This document shows positions 41,587 through 52,997 of a stretch of 64,000 bases of DNA, one piece after another. Numbering within the stretch: the first letter of the stretch is position 1; each line of letters opens with the position of its first letter. A program made the translations under genes and the position numbers. This stretch comes from Hysterangium stoloniferum (taxonomy: Eukaryota; Basidiomycota; Agaricomycetes; Hysterangiales; Hysterangiaceae). Where the stretch lies: contig WHVD01000005.1 of the NCBI GenBank assembly GCA_015178975.1, positions 1 to 64,000 of the forward strand, read 5' to 3'. The notes under the pieces were generated by a model that had not been told where the DNA came from, did no database searches, and worked only from the letters and a program-made list of their open reading frames with translations.

Positions 41587-43098
41587 TCAGAAGACTTGAG
41601 GATTGATCTTTTCCAAGACCTCAAACGGCCCTATCCATCTTTGTATAAGTTTTCTTCCGGGTCCCTTGGCCTCGACGAGCTTGAGAGAATGGGGATTAAT
41701 CAGAACATAATCTCCCTCTGAGATATCCTCCACTAATCTCCGTCTCTTGTTGTAACTGCGAGCTTGGGTCTCTTGTGCTCGTGCAATCGAATCCCGTGCC
41801 GCTTGTTGGTGATTTTCCAATTCTAAGATCCATTGGTCGGCTACAGGGCTATCTGATAATTCTCTGGGAACCACAGGGTCGTCCCCTCCTAGACAGCTAG
41901 ACATTCCTCTTGGTAAGTAGCCCATCAGCAAAAAGGCCGGCGCATAGCTTGTTGAGCTTTGAACCGTCGAATTGTAGGTATGAGCCACTACTTGAGTCCA
42001 TTTAGACCATTCCTCCTTTGAAGAGGCACAGTACGCTCTGAGCATTTGCTCCACAATAGCATTAGCGTTCTCCGTTTGACCGTCGGTCTGAGGATGGTGG
42101 GACGAGGATACTGCAAGGGCACTTCTGTATACTTTGCAGACTTCTCTCCAAAACCTACAGGTCCACCTTTTGTCTCGATCACAGATTATCCTTGAAGGCA
42201 GGCCGAAAGGAGCAGCTACTTTATTCACGAAGATTCGCACGAATCCTTCTGCGGATAGATCTGAAGTGGTGGGTTCACAGATCAAGAAGCGTGTGAGTTT
42301 ATCCACGGCGACGAAGATGGCGGAATAACCGCCCTCTGTAGAAGGAGGCAATCCGGTAATCAGGTCCATTGAGACAACCTCAAATGGCCTTAGGGTTACA
42401 TCCGCGGGTCGAAGGGCTCTTTGTCAAGCGGAATGATCGATTTTAGTTTTCTGGCATATGTCGCAGCTGCAAGCATACACCACACAGTCCTGCAACATCC
42501 TCGGCCAGAAGAAACGGTCTTTCATCAGATTAAAGAGCCTGTGGCCGCCTGCATGAGCTCCTTCAAAAGGATTATCGTGTATCAGCTTGAGTATGGTTGT
42601 CGTCATGCTGCTAGGAACGCAGATTCGACTTTTCCAGTCCGAATCTCGAAAGAACAATAGCTTATTCTTGCCGATAAAATATTGCGAAGGAGTGGCTACC
42701 ATGTTTGGAGAAATGGGATCGGCGGCGTAATAATTCCTGAAAGCGGGATCTTTCTGATATCCGTCGCGAAGTTCCTTAGCGTAATTCTCATCGATCTCTA
42801 TAAGTAATTGTGGATTTGAGAGAGTAAAATCCGCCTCGTCAGTCTCATCATTTCTGGGAAGGTTGTGCAAGTCCCATTTCATTTGGGGGACCTCTTCGAC
42901 GGTTCCGACAGGTTCAACTAACTCGTGAAGAGTGAGAAAGACGGCCTTTTCCACTGGTTTGTTTTCCCAGGGATCCGACTCGTCTTGCTCGGTGATCATG
43001 ACTCTGGGTTTCTGAAACCGATAATGTTCTCGATGTGTTTGAACCCAAGCGTTAATCAGAGCCTCTTGTAAATTGTTCGCATAAGTCTGTAGGCTCAT
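41587..43098 (-). pseudogene. Ty3/gypsy (chromovirus) RNase H end and integrase
   Basis: Two ORFs in the same frame (42424-43098 and 41587-42369) separated by one stop. The first ends in the H2C2 zinc-finger (LIHDNPFEGAHAGGHRLFNLMKDRFFWPRMLQDCVVYACSCDICQKTK). The second is the integrase core: MDLITGLPPS (Asp), IICDRDKRW (Asp), HPQTDGQTENANAIVEQ (Glu), then RRLVEDISEGDYVLINPH and LIQRWIGPFEVLEKI (GPY/F module). RT, protease, gag and the 5' LTR are missing: similarity stops near 43110. Confidence 0.92.
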
Positions 43099-43109
43099 GA
43101 TGTCGTCAA

Positions 43110-43680
43110 TAGGTTGTCCCTGACACAGTAGAATGCAGAATATACCAGAACAAATATGTATTATAGCAGAATTAATAATTAACTAGCAATTTAAAACATT
43201 TACAGCATGCAACAGACCACACCAACTAGAGCCAGAAGTGCTCAGCATTTTGATTGAGTTTTCAAATTTCGGCCAGAGAATGTGTCAGCAGAGAGCAGCA
43301 GATCTTCTGGAGGGTGACCAAAATCTAGAAATATCTGAATCCAATCTGCTCTTGAGTTCTCAGCAGATTCCCATGGATAATCCCAGATCTTTCCAGAGCA
43401 GGTTTTCACTGGGCTTCAATGTGTGAGGCCCATATGTACAGATATCTGTGCAATAGGCATATTCCACAATCTCTGTAGGTGAAATCTGCCCTAGGATTCC
43501 TGGGGGTGGGGGAAATGGTAGGCAATCTTACAATAAAGTCTTGACCAGAGGACTTTTCAAAGACACACAGGGTGAAAGGGGGGAGCACTGCACACATTGG
43601 TCAGCATGAATCCAGTATCTTATCACTCCCTTTCGCTCTCAGGCTTAGTGTAGACTCCTAATCAGTAATTCTGGACGGGT
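43110..43680. other. No gene recognised; breakpoint of the gypsy element
   Basis: Gypsy sequence ends at about 43110 and unrelated sequence (tgacacagtagaatgcag...) begins. No ORFs with motifs. The end of this stretch leads into the second hammerhead. Confidence 0.4.
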
Positions 43681-43684
43681 AAAA

Positions 43685-43736
43685 TGGTATGGGTAGCAGT
43701 ATCCCCCTGATGAGAGCTTTCATCAGTTTGAAACCA
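43685..43736 (+). ncRNA. Decayed second hammerhead ribozyme
   Basis: Same layout as the copy at 28332-28385: stem III TGG (43685-43687), cleavage triplet GTA (43687-43689), stem I GGG (43691-43693) with CCC (43703-43705), core CTGATGA (43707-43713), stem II GAGC (43714-43717) with GTTT (43726-43729), core GAAA (43730-43733) and stem III return CCA (43734-43736). The CGG/CCG pair of the first copy is TGG/CCA here, a compensatory change; stem II keeps pairing through G-U. Position 1.1 is mismatched and GTA is a slower triplet, so activity is doubtful. The downstream 'ctagccac' is shared by both copies. Confidence 0.65.
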
Positions 43737-43899
43737 ATACTATCCCATTTCCCTAGCCACCCTCTAACTTAGCTGACAAAGTTCAATCTTCAGAGACACT
43801 GATTGTGGTGAGTGATAAGGTGGTGGTCTGCCCAGCAGCACTCTGGTGGATGCTGGTGGCCAGGCATTGCCTTGGTCACTGTGCTATCTCATATAAGTA
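43737..43899. other. Flank of the hammerhead and Tc1 relic
   Basis: Short region with no gene. GT/TG-rich stretch 'ggtggtggtctgcccagcagcactctggtgg'-like sequence (quoted in part) could belong to the Tc1 relic. Confidence 0.35.
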
Positions 43900-44180
43900 T
43901 GTATGACCAGGAGTGGGGATGATTCTGCACAATATGTGGAGTTCCTGGATCAGAACTTGTCCCAGAGCATTGGAGATTTGGAGATTCCAAAAGATAAGGC
44001 CATTTTCCAGCAAGATAATGATCCAAAACATACATCCAAGATGGCACAAGAATAGTTTACTAAAAAAAAAAGATTCAGGTATTAGACTGGCCAGCATAGT
44101 CTCCTGATCTAAATCCCATAGAGCATCTTTGGAATTGCCTGAAGAAACAGCTACAAAAATATTCCTACCACCAAAGGTTT
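43900..44180 (+). pseudogene. Tc1/mariner transposase C-terminal relic
   Basis: In shifting plus frames: IFQQDNDPKHTSKMAQE-like (44005-44060: cagcaagataatgatccaaa...), IQVLDWPA-SPDLNPIEHLW (44075-44135) and CLKKQLQKYSYH. The 'DNDPKHTS' and 'SPDLNPIEHLW' boxes with their Asp residues are diagnostic of the DDE transposase of Tc1 elements. Stop codons abound. Confidence 0.88.
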
Positions 44181-44329
44181 GTACTATTGCTAGTCGATAA
44201 CAATCGCACATTGAGTGGTAAACTACTTGACCCTTTACAAGTTGACTTTAGTAACCATAGGATAATTAAGACGACTAAGGGAGAATGGAATTGACCTTAC
44301 AGTATGATTCCAAAGAGTGAGTTAATGAA

Positions 44330-44600
44330 GAAGAGTGTCTGGGCAAGTCATGGTTACAGGGTAAAAGTGTCTGAGTTCTTTAGTTACACCCACTAGTGTA
44401 CATAAGTGTGACCATATGTAAGTGCTCATGAATTTTATGTACCCACAAGCATACGTAGATCTTCGAACTAATATAAATGCATATAATTGAAGAATTAGAT
44501 AGTTTAAAAAATAGTAGAAAAATGAGAACAAATATGGGGAACACAATGTGGTAAGCTGGTTACATTCCCATGAGAAGAGTACCTCTCACACTAACTATCA
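44330..44600 (-). mobile_element. Degenerate gypsy LTR fragment
   Basis: It shares in order 'gtgtctgggcaagtcatggtta', 'aaaagtgtctgagttctt', 'acataagt', 'acccacaag' and 'acctctcacact' with the LTR at 38360-38590 but is far more diverged. It lies between the Tc1 transposase relic and the Tc1 right end, so it probably inserted into the Tc1 copy. Confidence 0.6.
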
Positions 44601-44734
44601 TTACTCCACTCTAGGCAGAAATTTTGTGTGATTATCTATATCATTCAAGTATATCAAGGCTAGTATGCTAAGATATATGTGAGAATATCTTCACTATTTT
44701 AGAAAATTTATTTGGTAGGTTATAAAGCATTTAT

Positions 44735-44775
44735 TGAGAATTACCAAAACATTGGGACAGTTTTGGAAGCCACTG
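44735..44775 (-). repeat. Tc1-type terminal inverted repeat, right end
   Basis: The plus strand reads ccaaaacattgggacagttttggaagccactg followed by TA at 44776-44777. Its complement starts CAGTGGCTTCCAAAACTG, a typical Tc1 terminus flanked by the TA target dinucleotide. Confidence 0.65.
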
Positions 44776-44777
44776 TA

Positions 44778-45589
44778 CATAGCCAATTGTCCTATGTTGG
44801 TTTTATGTGTCATTATATGTGTATTACATATTTTTTTCAAAAACTAAAGTCCCATCAGTTGAATGTATATAATGCTCTTTGAACAATTGCAGATGAGTTG
44901 CTTGACTTTACTTGTTGGTTAGGGATGATAGTCTGCATAAGGAGAACCTATAGTAGTAGAATAGGTTTAGTTGTGTGAAGGATAGGTCACATAGGAGGCG
45001 CGACTAAAGGCTCTAAGCCTTAGCCCTTAGCTGCTTTATAATGCCATTATTTCCTTTCTGTTTTATATTTTTTATTCTCTTCTTATCACTCATAAATATG
45101 GTCATACCTCTTTTTATTAGTTCGAGAGTCCATGTATGCTTGTGGGCACTCTTGCCCACAAGATGTATGCGCATGTCACAATAGTAGTCACACGATACAA
45201 ATTTAGACACCTTTCAACCCCAACAACTATCACCTGCACACACAAGTACTGGTTCAGGGTCTTGTCTAAAAACAAACCTCCCCTCTATCTTTCTTCATAT
45301 AATTACAGTAACTACACTTCGCACTGAAACAGTTGAAGTTAGTTACTATTATTTGACTCGACTTCAAGCTCTTGCTTCGTGCGGTAAGAGTATCCATCGT
45401 AACTCACTTTCTTAGGGTATTCTCTCTCTCTCGCACAATATATACTTTCTCTTATCTGCTTGGCCATCAGCCCAGCTAGCTACACAGTTGGACTGTACCG
45501 TGAGGTTGATCTGCCCTTGTAATTACCTACCGATCGCACCTTAAAGGTCGATTGTAATCTACATCTTGACTACCTAAAACTACCACCCT
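44778..45589. other. No gene recognised
   Basis: AT-rich sequence with short ORFs only. The last 150 bp may belong to the following gypsy relic but contain no recognisable motif. Confidence 0.4.
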
Positions 45590-45999
45590 GGAATTCAATT
45601 TCCATGGATTTTATTGAACAACTCCCAACTCTGAAGGCTTTACATCCATTCTGGTTGTTGTGGACCAATTCTCAAAACAAGGAATTTTCATACCCACTCA
45701 TGATACAATAACATCCTTGCAATTAGTGGAACCTTTCATCATTCATGTATTTTCCAAACATGGTATTCCATCTCATGTAACTTCCGATTGAGGCTTCAAG
45801 CTCATTTCCCATTTCTTCCAGGCCCTCAGAAAAGCACAGACAAATGGAACATGTCAACCAAACTCTGGAACAATACCTCCACATTTACTGCAACTACCTT
45901 GGAAATCTCTTCTTGCACTCATGGAATTCACCTACAACAACTCTCTGAATGCAACTACCAGTATTTCTCCCTTTTCACCAACAAAGGATATAATCCTAA
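45590..45999 (+). pseudogene. Second Ty3/gypsy relic: integrase
   Basis: Plus-strand pieces: [44 protein letters not shown] (first Asp, 45590-45720), VFSKHGIPSHVTSD (second Asp; next codon is a stop), QMEHVNQTLEQYLHIYCNY (Glu, another frame) and FTYNNSLNATTSISPFSPTKD. This lineage is closer to Tf1/Tcn-like plant-type integrases than to the chromovirus at 41-43 kb. It is interrupted at 45999 by a solo LTR. Confidence 0.88.
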
Positions 46000-46780
46000 T
46001 GTTAAGAACAGAAAACTGATGGATCTCGGTAGACTGATGGGGACTGAACAGAAGGACTTGGCTTCAGCTTATGTGCTGCACCCTCGCAAGTTACTGTCAG
46101 GTGTCCTTAAATTTCAGGTGGGCAGAAACTAGTCCTGTCGAGTAAACCTCTCAGTAAACTACCAATCAAAAACTGAAGGATAAGTCGAGGGTTGGGTCGG
46201 AGAGTCGGAGAGTTGGAGATTAGAGGTTGAAGTCGTAAATGTAGATTGAATCGTAAATTGGATGGAGTCGGAATGTGGTGGTCGTAAATAGATAATGGAG
46301 TCGGAGATTAGAGGGGTATCTAAGTTGATATTCTGATTGCCTAGTAACTACATTTACAGCAGGTTTATATATGAGTTGTCAGCATCTAGAAACTACTAAG
46401 GGAAAAGTGGAAACATGATTGACAAATAAACTTGACTAGGAACTGGTAGGTTATGATAATATCAGAGGCCATGATTAACCGAGAGTGGAATTACGAGAAA
46501 AGGAAATAGTTCAAGGGTTACAAGTATATATGGGAATAGGTGAAACATAGAGTAGAACAGATCATCATAAGTAAAAGGGAGCATATCAAAGCATAACCAG
46601 ATGGTACGAGTATAACTTGACAGGGGGGTAAACAGGGTTTGATTGCCGTGAAGGTATATGTCAGTGTTGGTGACCAACGGTTTCCAATACAATGACTTGA
46701 TCAATAACTTGGAATGTCAGTAGACAGTAATATCCTTGGGGACCGTCAGGTTGCGACATGGTTGTGACATGGTCATAACA
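46000..46780 (+). mobile_element. Solo LTR, family A, with target duplication CCTAA
   Basis: Begins TGTTAAGAACAGAAAACTG, ends GGTCATAACA and is flanked by CCTAA at 45995-45999 and 46781-46785. It interrupts the gypsy integrase between KGYNPN and LTVNSKQDLASIHAHEF. It includes the conserved motif at 46054-46087. Confidence 0.93.
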
Positions 46781-46785
46781 CCTAA

Positions 46786-47080
46786 TCTCACAGTAAATTC
46801 CAAACAAGATTTGGCTTCCATCCATGCTCATGAATTTGTTACCAATATCGATGAGTTACATCAGGAACTTCAGAAAGCCATTTCTTCTGCCCAGGGATAT
46901 TTTCAACATTCTGCAGACAAGAACCAAATTCTGCCTCCTAACTTCAAAATTGGAGATCAGGTTTTTGTAAAAGCTCAATTCTTCCAAACTACCTGACCTT
47001 CCAAGAAACTTGCTGAGAAATTCAAGCCAGTTCACTTTCCTGGACTCTCTGACTTCCCAAAAGTATGTGAGCAGTTCATC
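46786..47080 (+). pseudogene. Second Ty3/gypsy relic: integrase C-terminal module
   Basis: SKQDLASIHAHEFVTNIDELHQELQKAISSAQGYFQHSADKNQILPPNFKIGDQVFVKAQFFQTT, then after a stop PSKKLAEKF-PVHFPGLSDFPKVCEQFIP. This is the segment after the catalytic core, including the GD.V.v.....t..PSkKL..k..GPF module. Beyond 47080 similarity decays. Confidence 0.85.
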
Positions 47081-48240
47081 CCATTTTCGACATTTCCATG
47101 TTAGAACCTTGTGTTCCTAACGACATCCCAGAACATATTCAACCTCCACCTCCTGCAGTCATTATTGATGGAGAACCTGAATTTGAAGTTTTTAAGATTT
47201 TGGACTCTAAAATCAACAATTGCTGACATATTGTAAATTGCTCTATTTGGTAACATGGGCAGGCTATGAAGGTACTGATGAAGAAACTTCATGAATATTG
47301 GCCACAGAACTTGGACATGCTATGGAAATTGTAACTGACTCTGTAAGAGCAACCCCTGCTGCCTGCAGTACTCACACTAGGCTAGTGGGAGGGAATCCAA
47401 AGTAATATTAGATCTGATATATATACAAGCAACTACCTAACTCACCTAGCAGGAGGGAATCCAAAGAGAAACAGTCTAAGGAATTCTCCCTGCAAGGTGT
47501 GACCCATAGGCACCCAGTAGTCTAAAAATAACTCTACCTATTACAGAACAGGGGGCCTTTCCCCAATGGAACACTAATACTAGAAGGAGAGGGAAAGTGA
47601 TGAACAGCATGGGGTTGGACTATGGACTCAGGAACTTCAATAAGATGAGGAAATGGTACTCCTTGGGGTCTGTGACAGAGGTCCCCTGACAGACTCCCAC
47701 ACAGCTTATCCCAGTAAACCCAGATGTTTATCATCACTCTGATCTTCCCATTTTTTCTGTTTAGTTTCCAACACTTCCAATCCAACACTCTTTCCTCAAA
47801 AATTTGTGCAAGTTAAAAAAATAAAAATATTGCAAAACAATTAATGTAAAGTTTCCGACACCCCAAACCCTCCTTCTGCTCCAACTTCCATCTCCATGAG
47901 TCCTACCGCCAAAATATCCCCTGTGGCAAGCTTTAACCTGTTTCGACATTTCGGGTCGATTTGGGCATTGTCAATTGGTTATCGCGGTCGGGAGGAATCA
48001 CGTGGGTCTGGGTCCGTTTCTCCATAAATAAGATACAAAATTTCTGCCTTGTATTTTTACGTCGGATTTGTGATCGGATAATTAGACACGTTTGAAACAA
48101 CCGCCTTCTGTGACGCAAGGACATGTGCCGTGAATTCATCGTCCTCCATTAGAGGTCCATTAAAATAATGTACATACATCTCACACAACATTTTCATTGT
48201 TCTCACCCGTTGGCCGTTGGGTGAGTTAGACCTACAAGGG
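47081..48240. other. No gene recognised
   Basis: The first part may contain the decayed end of the gypsy element (EPCVPNDIPEH-like reading at 47110-47140). A short direct repeat 'gggagggaatccaaag' occurs at 47389 and 47451. Minus-strand ORFs of 60-85 codons (47534-48254) have no motif. Confidence 0.35.
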
Positions 48241-49352
48241 ATGTGTTCGTCCATGGTGTTGTTCCCGATGTGCCATTCACAGGCCCAACCTGTGCGATAG
48301 TGGATAAAAAAACTCCATTACTGAGGACACAAAGTCAAAACGAAGATTGGATAGGGTGGCCATTGCAAATGTACTGCTCTCACTGCTATTTTGGAGTGGG
48401 AGACAGGAAAGTACAACTTCCGTGGCCCACCTTATGCTTCCCTACTGTTTGTGCTATTGAGAAGTGGAAAAACATCAACATATATAATAACTGCTTTAAT
48501 ACATCTCCGCTAAGGACGAACATCCTTTCTAGTATCTATGAACCAGTCACCCAAACAAGTTATTGCTTGGATCTCTCCACTGAGAAGACTTGTATGCGTA
48601 TGATTCCGTTCAAGGACTTAATCCGCCGATACCTTCTCAATTGTCTTTCAGCGCGACCCGAGTCTCACCATTTTCCTCCCCCAAATTCACTGGTCCACTG
48701 TTTCCCAACTGCCAACAATTGAGCCATCTTACCACATTCGAGTCGAATTGATCATCCCGTGTGCCTTATGTTTTTCAAGTATGTTGCAAACATTTCACTC
48801 GCACGTTTCCCCAATGCCAGTCCCCTGTGTTGATGCATAATCGTTGATCTCTTTGTCAGGTGGCCAACCCGGCTGTTTTAACCCTATCAGCCCCATCAGG
48901 TATTTGGCTAATGCGAGTGGATTCGCGCAGCTACAAGTATGTACTCGACTTGGGGGTGATGAGCATTCCAAGCATCGGCGTGAATCCTGTGTAACAAACT
49001 GATAAGTCTGTGGGCTAGAGGGGAGTCGTACGACGAGATGGGTGTCAATTCAATATAGGTAAAATTCCTACAACAACCAATGATTATGTTTACTGCCTGT
49101 TGACCACGAAGAAAACTATCAGAATGTTCAGCGGCCCGACCGAAAAAGATGTTGCCAAGGACGCTCAACACCAAAAAAACAACTATTAGAAAGAGATTTT
49201 TCCTCTCGCATTATTTTATTAATTTTTATAGACTGAGCTAAAAGCCAGAAAGATAGTAAATTGTTGAAAATAGCATCTAAACCAGCACTATACAGGAGCA
49301 ATCGCGCTCCTAGAGCTTGATTCACATCAAGGAGTTAGATATATGGGTAATT
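48241..49352. other. No gene recognised; 159-codon ORF of unclear status
   Basis: A plus-strand ORF (48243-48722) is long for a random ORF in this composition but has no recognisable domain, and the opposite strand contains protein-like stretches too (KMLCEMYVHYFNGPLMEDDEF at 48195-48135). Decayed gene pieces are likely; identity unknown. Confidence 0.3.
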
Positions 49353-50173
49353 CCTGCTGGACTCCAGGCACTAACTTATACACACCCATGCCCTATACAC
49401 ACCAATTGTCAGTTTACTGGAATTCCTGCCGGACTCCATACATCAGACTTGTCCACGTTCAACTTCACTACTTCATGTATCAGTCACTGGAATACCTACC
49501 AGACTCCATCCTTGTCTATGTCCAACCTCATCCCATGCATCAGTCACTGGACCCCACTCAGAAAACCCATCATCCCTCTAACTGAGCCCTGTTCCCATTA
49601 TAGTCAAATGACCTGTCACGATTCAGACTCCACTCCCGCTCCATTTCCCATTATGGTTTATGACCTGTCATGATTCAGACTCCACTCCATTCCATTCCAT
49701 TCCTAACACCAAATTTGGTGTTTACTTATCTTGTTTTATGTTTGCTAGTTTTGTTTTCATTATTACTGGATTTGGTATGTTATTCATTCCACAGTCTATA
49801 TAGTCTGGCAGATGTTGTACATACAATCCAGTCAGAAAATCAGCTTAGATTCTCCCCAGTAATCTAGTACATTTTCCACTCTAAACTCCTCTTTGAATTA
49901 CACTGCTCTCGCTAGTTGGAGCCCACGGGCTCTGATGCATCTATCACTCAACCTCTGACTTATTTATCTCGACTCCCTGACCTCTTGACTCCCGACCTCT
50001 CGACCCATGACCCCTCGACCCACAAACTCCACCCAGACTCCCTGGGATTCCCATTTGCCTGTTTGAAATTGGACAACATGATCTCGTGAGGGTGCAGCCT
50101 ATAAGCTGATGCCAAGTCCTACTGGATTTCCTGCAGGTTTCTCCAGAAACCCTCCATGTATGCACCCTTAACA
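49353..50173 (-). mobile_element. LTR family B, reverse orientation
   Basis: The plus strand carries the reverse complement of the family-B LTR: ggaattcctgccggactcc near the left, caccaaatttggtgtt (49717-49732), the conserved motif at 50088-50119 and the end ccatgtatgcacccttaaca (50154-50173). The left terminus is degenerate (gggtaattcc), and no target duplication was found. Confidence 0.8.
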
Positions 50174-51289
50174 CTAGGAGCCAATCTCCTTGATGCTTAT
50201 AACAGCAGGTATACATGGCATTGTCACTAATTTGGGAAGTTTATAAATGATATATGCACCAAACCCAGAACTATGTACAAATAATTTTACTCATGTCTAT
50301 AAACATTTTTAGATTTGGAAGTCTTCTAGCCTAACCAAAGCTGTCTGTGGATGAGGACCAATCCTACAAATGGCCAAGAATTGACACAATGCAATGCAAT
50401 CTCATGAGATGCCCATCTATTTAAAAACTCAATACTAATTTTAATAATAGGCCAGCATTTTATGAATTTCCTGAAGACAACCATTGGCATATGGTTACCT
50501 GTCTTATTATAGGTGAGTGGGCAATACCTTATTAATTATAACAGAGCCTCCCATGCCAAAATGTGCTCAATCTGGATGAATTACTTCTTCAAATGACACA
50601 ATGAAATTGAATATCTATTTTTGAAAGGCAGGGACATGTTGTGGCATGGTGCATTACAGAAGGCTATGCTTCTGCAACTGAAGTACTTTGTCACTGTCAG
50701 GAATTCTCCCACTTAGCATTGCTATGACACTATCTCATCTCTTGGTGCCAATGGATGGAGATTGTGGGGTCCTGCTCCTAGAGATTAAAATGCTCCATGC
50801 TGTGTGACTCAGATACAGCAAGGTTTTGACCCATCCTTTATCAAACATAAGCATCTCCCCAAGCTTGAGGGGTTATCTATCACTGTTTCTCATGTAAGGC
50901 ATTATAGCTACCATCACCGTGTCTGCCTCAATATTGAATTCATTATCCAGATGACACCATATGTCAACAGCATTCTTGAGCTCAGCCACTTAACTCATCT
51001 TGAAAGAGCCAATGAAATGATAGACACTCACCCTCAGGAATGGCTCACTCTCCTTGAAAAATTGGTCACACGTCTAAAGCTGATGTATATCAAAGCTACC
51101 ATTAATGGAAATTTCTTTGGATTACACCTCGAGGGAGATCAAGCTGGGTGTTATACAGGAGTCTGGCCAGTCTCTAGAAAAACTGAAGTTTGGGGAGGAG
51201 GCAGTTTATAGCCAACTGACTGGGCAGGACATTGTCACTCACTGTTTGACTAAGTTAAATGGTCAGATACCATTCAAAGTGTAACTAGT
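50174..51289. other. No gene recognised; 135-codon ORF
   Basis: A plus-strand ORF (50804-51211) reads like a real protein in part (HYSYHHRVCLNIEFIIQMTPYVNSILELSHLTHLERANEMIDTHPQEWLTLLEKLVTRLK) but I cannot assign it. Upstream pieces (50520-50700: AFYEFPEDNHWHMVTCLIIGEW) look related in character, suggesting a decayed transposon protein. Confidence 0.35.
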
Positions 51290-51435
51290 TGTAGCAGTGC
51301 TGGGTCCATCCAATGGCCCCAAAATTGGCAGTCATTTTATCTAGACTTCCCTTCATAGACAATATAGCCCACATTAGAGCTGTGAGAATGCTTTGAGCTT
51401 CTTGAGGTAGATGTCTTTGTTTTGTTTTCCCATGA
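51290..51435 (-). pseudogene. Possible Tc1 transposase N-terminal relic
   Basis: The minus strand reads MGKQNKDIYLKKLKAFSQL from about 51433, followed after stops by a reading ending ANFGAIGWTQH. Tc1 proteins start with a similar helix-turn-helix (MGK.K.ls...r..i..L...G.s....A...G). The match is short and uncertain. Confidence 0.35.
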
Positions 51436-52997
51436 TGCAATCTTGTCCCATTCAAAGTGATCATGTGGTATATGATAATAAACCCACCCACCATCTCGAA
51501 ATGATTTCACTCAACCACCACAACACATGTATGCCAAAAACACATTCCCCTTCATTATTATACTTTATCATAAATGGCACCTTTCATCAGAGATTTGGGA
51601 ATGTCTACACCCATTATGTAGACTCCTCAGCCTTCCTAGACTCCTTACATCTACATATAGTAAGCTTTTATACTGACTAATAAATAGGGATCTCATGAAA
51701 GTAGGGTGTCTAGCCAAGCTAGCTAGCTCTCCTAGATGGCTCTAGACAATATAGATGGCATACTTACTGATCTTCCCACTTTCCTGATGTTCATTGGTAA
51801 CAATGCCATGGACATGGACTCAGATGACTATGAACTTTTGCAACACACCTGTGTATGCTCCACCTTGTAAAGAACCTTTGTCCCCTGCAAAGGAGGCAGT
51901 GGCACACCATGGTAACTATGGCCAGCTACCCCCCTCTATGCAATTGGAGTGTGAGAATCAATCTACTATATCTGTTTTGGTGGGGTACCCCATATTAAAA
52001 ATAGTATGAGTTGACTTATTGTAATACACAATCTACAAGGGGGTAATAGACTTGTAATAATAGTACTTGTTTGTCAATCAATGTGTCAGTTAGTGAATCA
52101 CCTTTTGACATGATAGGTTTGGTGCCAGTTTAGGTGTACACTGGTTCTGGCATGCATTAACCTCATAATGCATGGTCCATAATTAGCATCTTCATATGAA
52201 AAAGTGAAGAAATGGATGAACCACCCCTAGGAAAAGGGTGTTTTCATCACCAATTCTAACACCCCAAGGGGAAGGAAAAAGCGAACCACATCAGATCCAT
52301 TGATACCTCCGAAAAACCTGCCCTCGAAGCTTTAGAAAGATGCCAATGGCGCGAGAGTGACCTTCAAGAAACAGTCCTCCAATGTGGGGAGGACCCATCT
52401 AGGGTGGGTGATTCCAAGCACTGTCTAGAACATAACTGAGTTTGAAAGGCTAACTTCAACAACAAATTTTGCACACTACAAGGGAAATATGGACATGATA
52501 ATTCCGAAAATATTCGTCTGTACAGGTATAATTTTTAATGTGATGAAGAGTAAAAAAACAAATTCAGGACTTGCTGTGAACTCTCAGAGAGATGTACATG
52601 GGTCTATGCTGTATATATATAATATGCCATTTCTTATATTCTGAGTTTTAAATACCAGGTTGGTGAAGTTCAGGAATTGATACTTGAATGCGTTTGCTGT
52701 GTAGGAAAAACACATTGGATGACATTGATACAGTAGCACGAATTTCACTGTACTTACCCATACCCAACTCACCTGCATATATGTATTGAAATATTCTGGA
52801 GTGCGTGACTGAGAATGAGCTGTTTGGAACCCACCTTGTCAGACCCACAGTTTATATATCAACAATGTAGGTGTTGTTTCTTCCCATTTTAGGTTTATTA
52901 ACTGCTCCCTGCCCGCATATTGGACAATTAAAATGCCAGATCTTATAAATAGAACCAACAATAAAAAAATGACCTAATAAGAAATTTCTCAACTAGG
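51436..52997. other. No gene recognised
   Basis: Mixed sequence with short ORFs. 52270-52560 has coding-like composition on the plus strand but stops in every frame. Nothing can be supported beyond decayed repeats. Confidence 0.35.

Noticed and set aside
51570..51600. Third hammerhead (complement contains ctgatgaaag)
   Set aside because: No GAAA core or stems follow in register.
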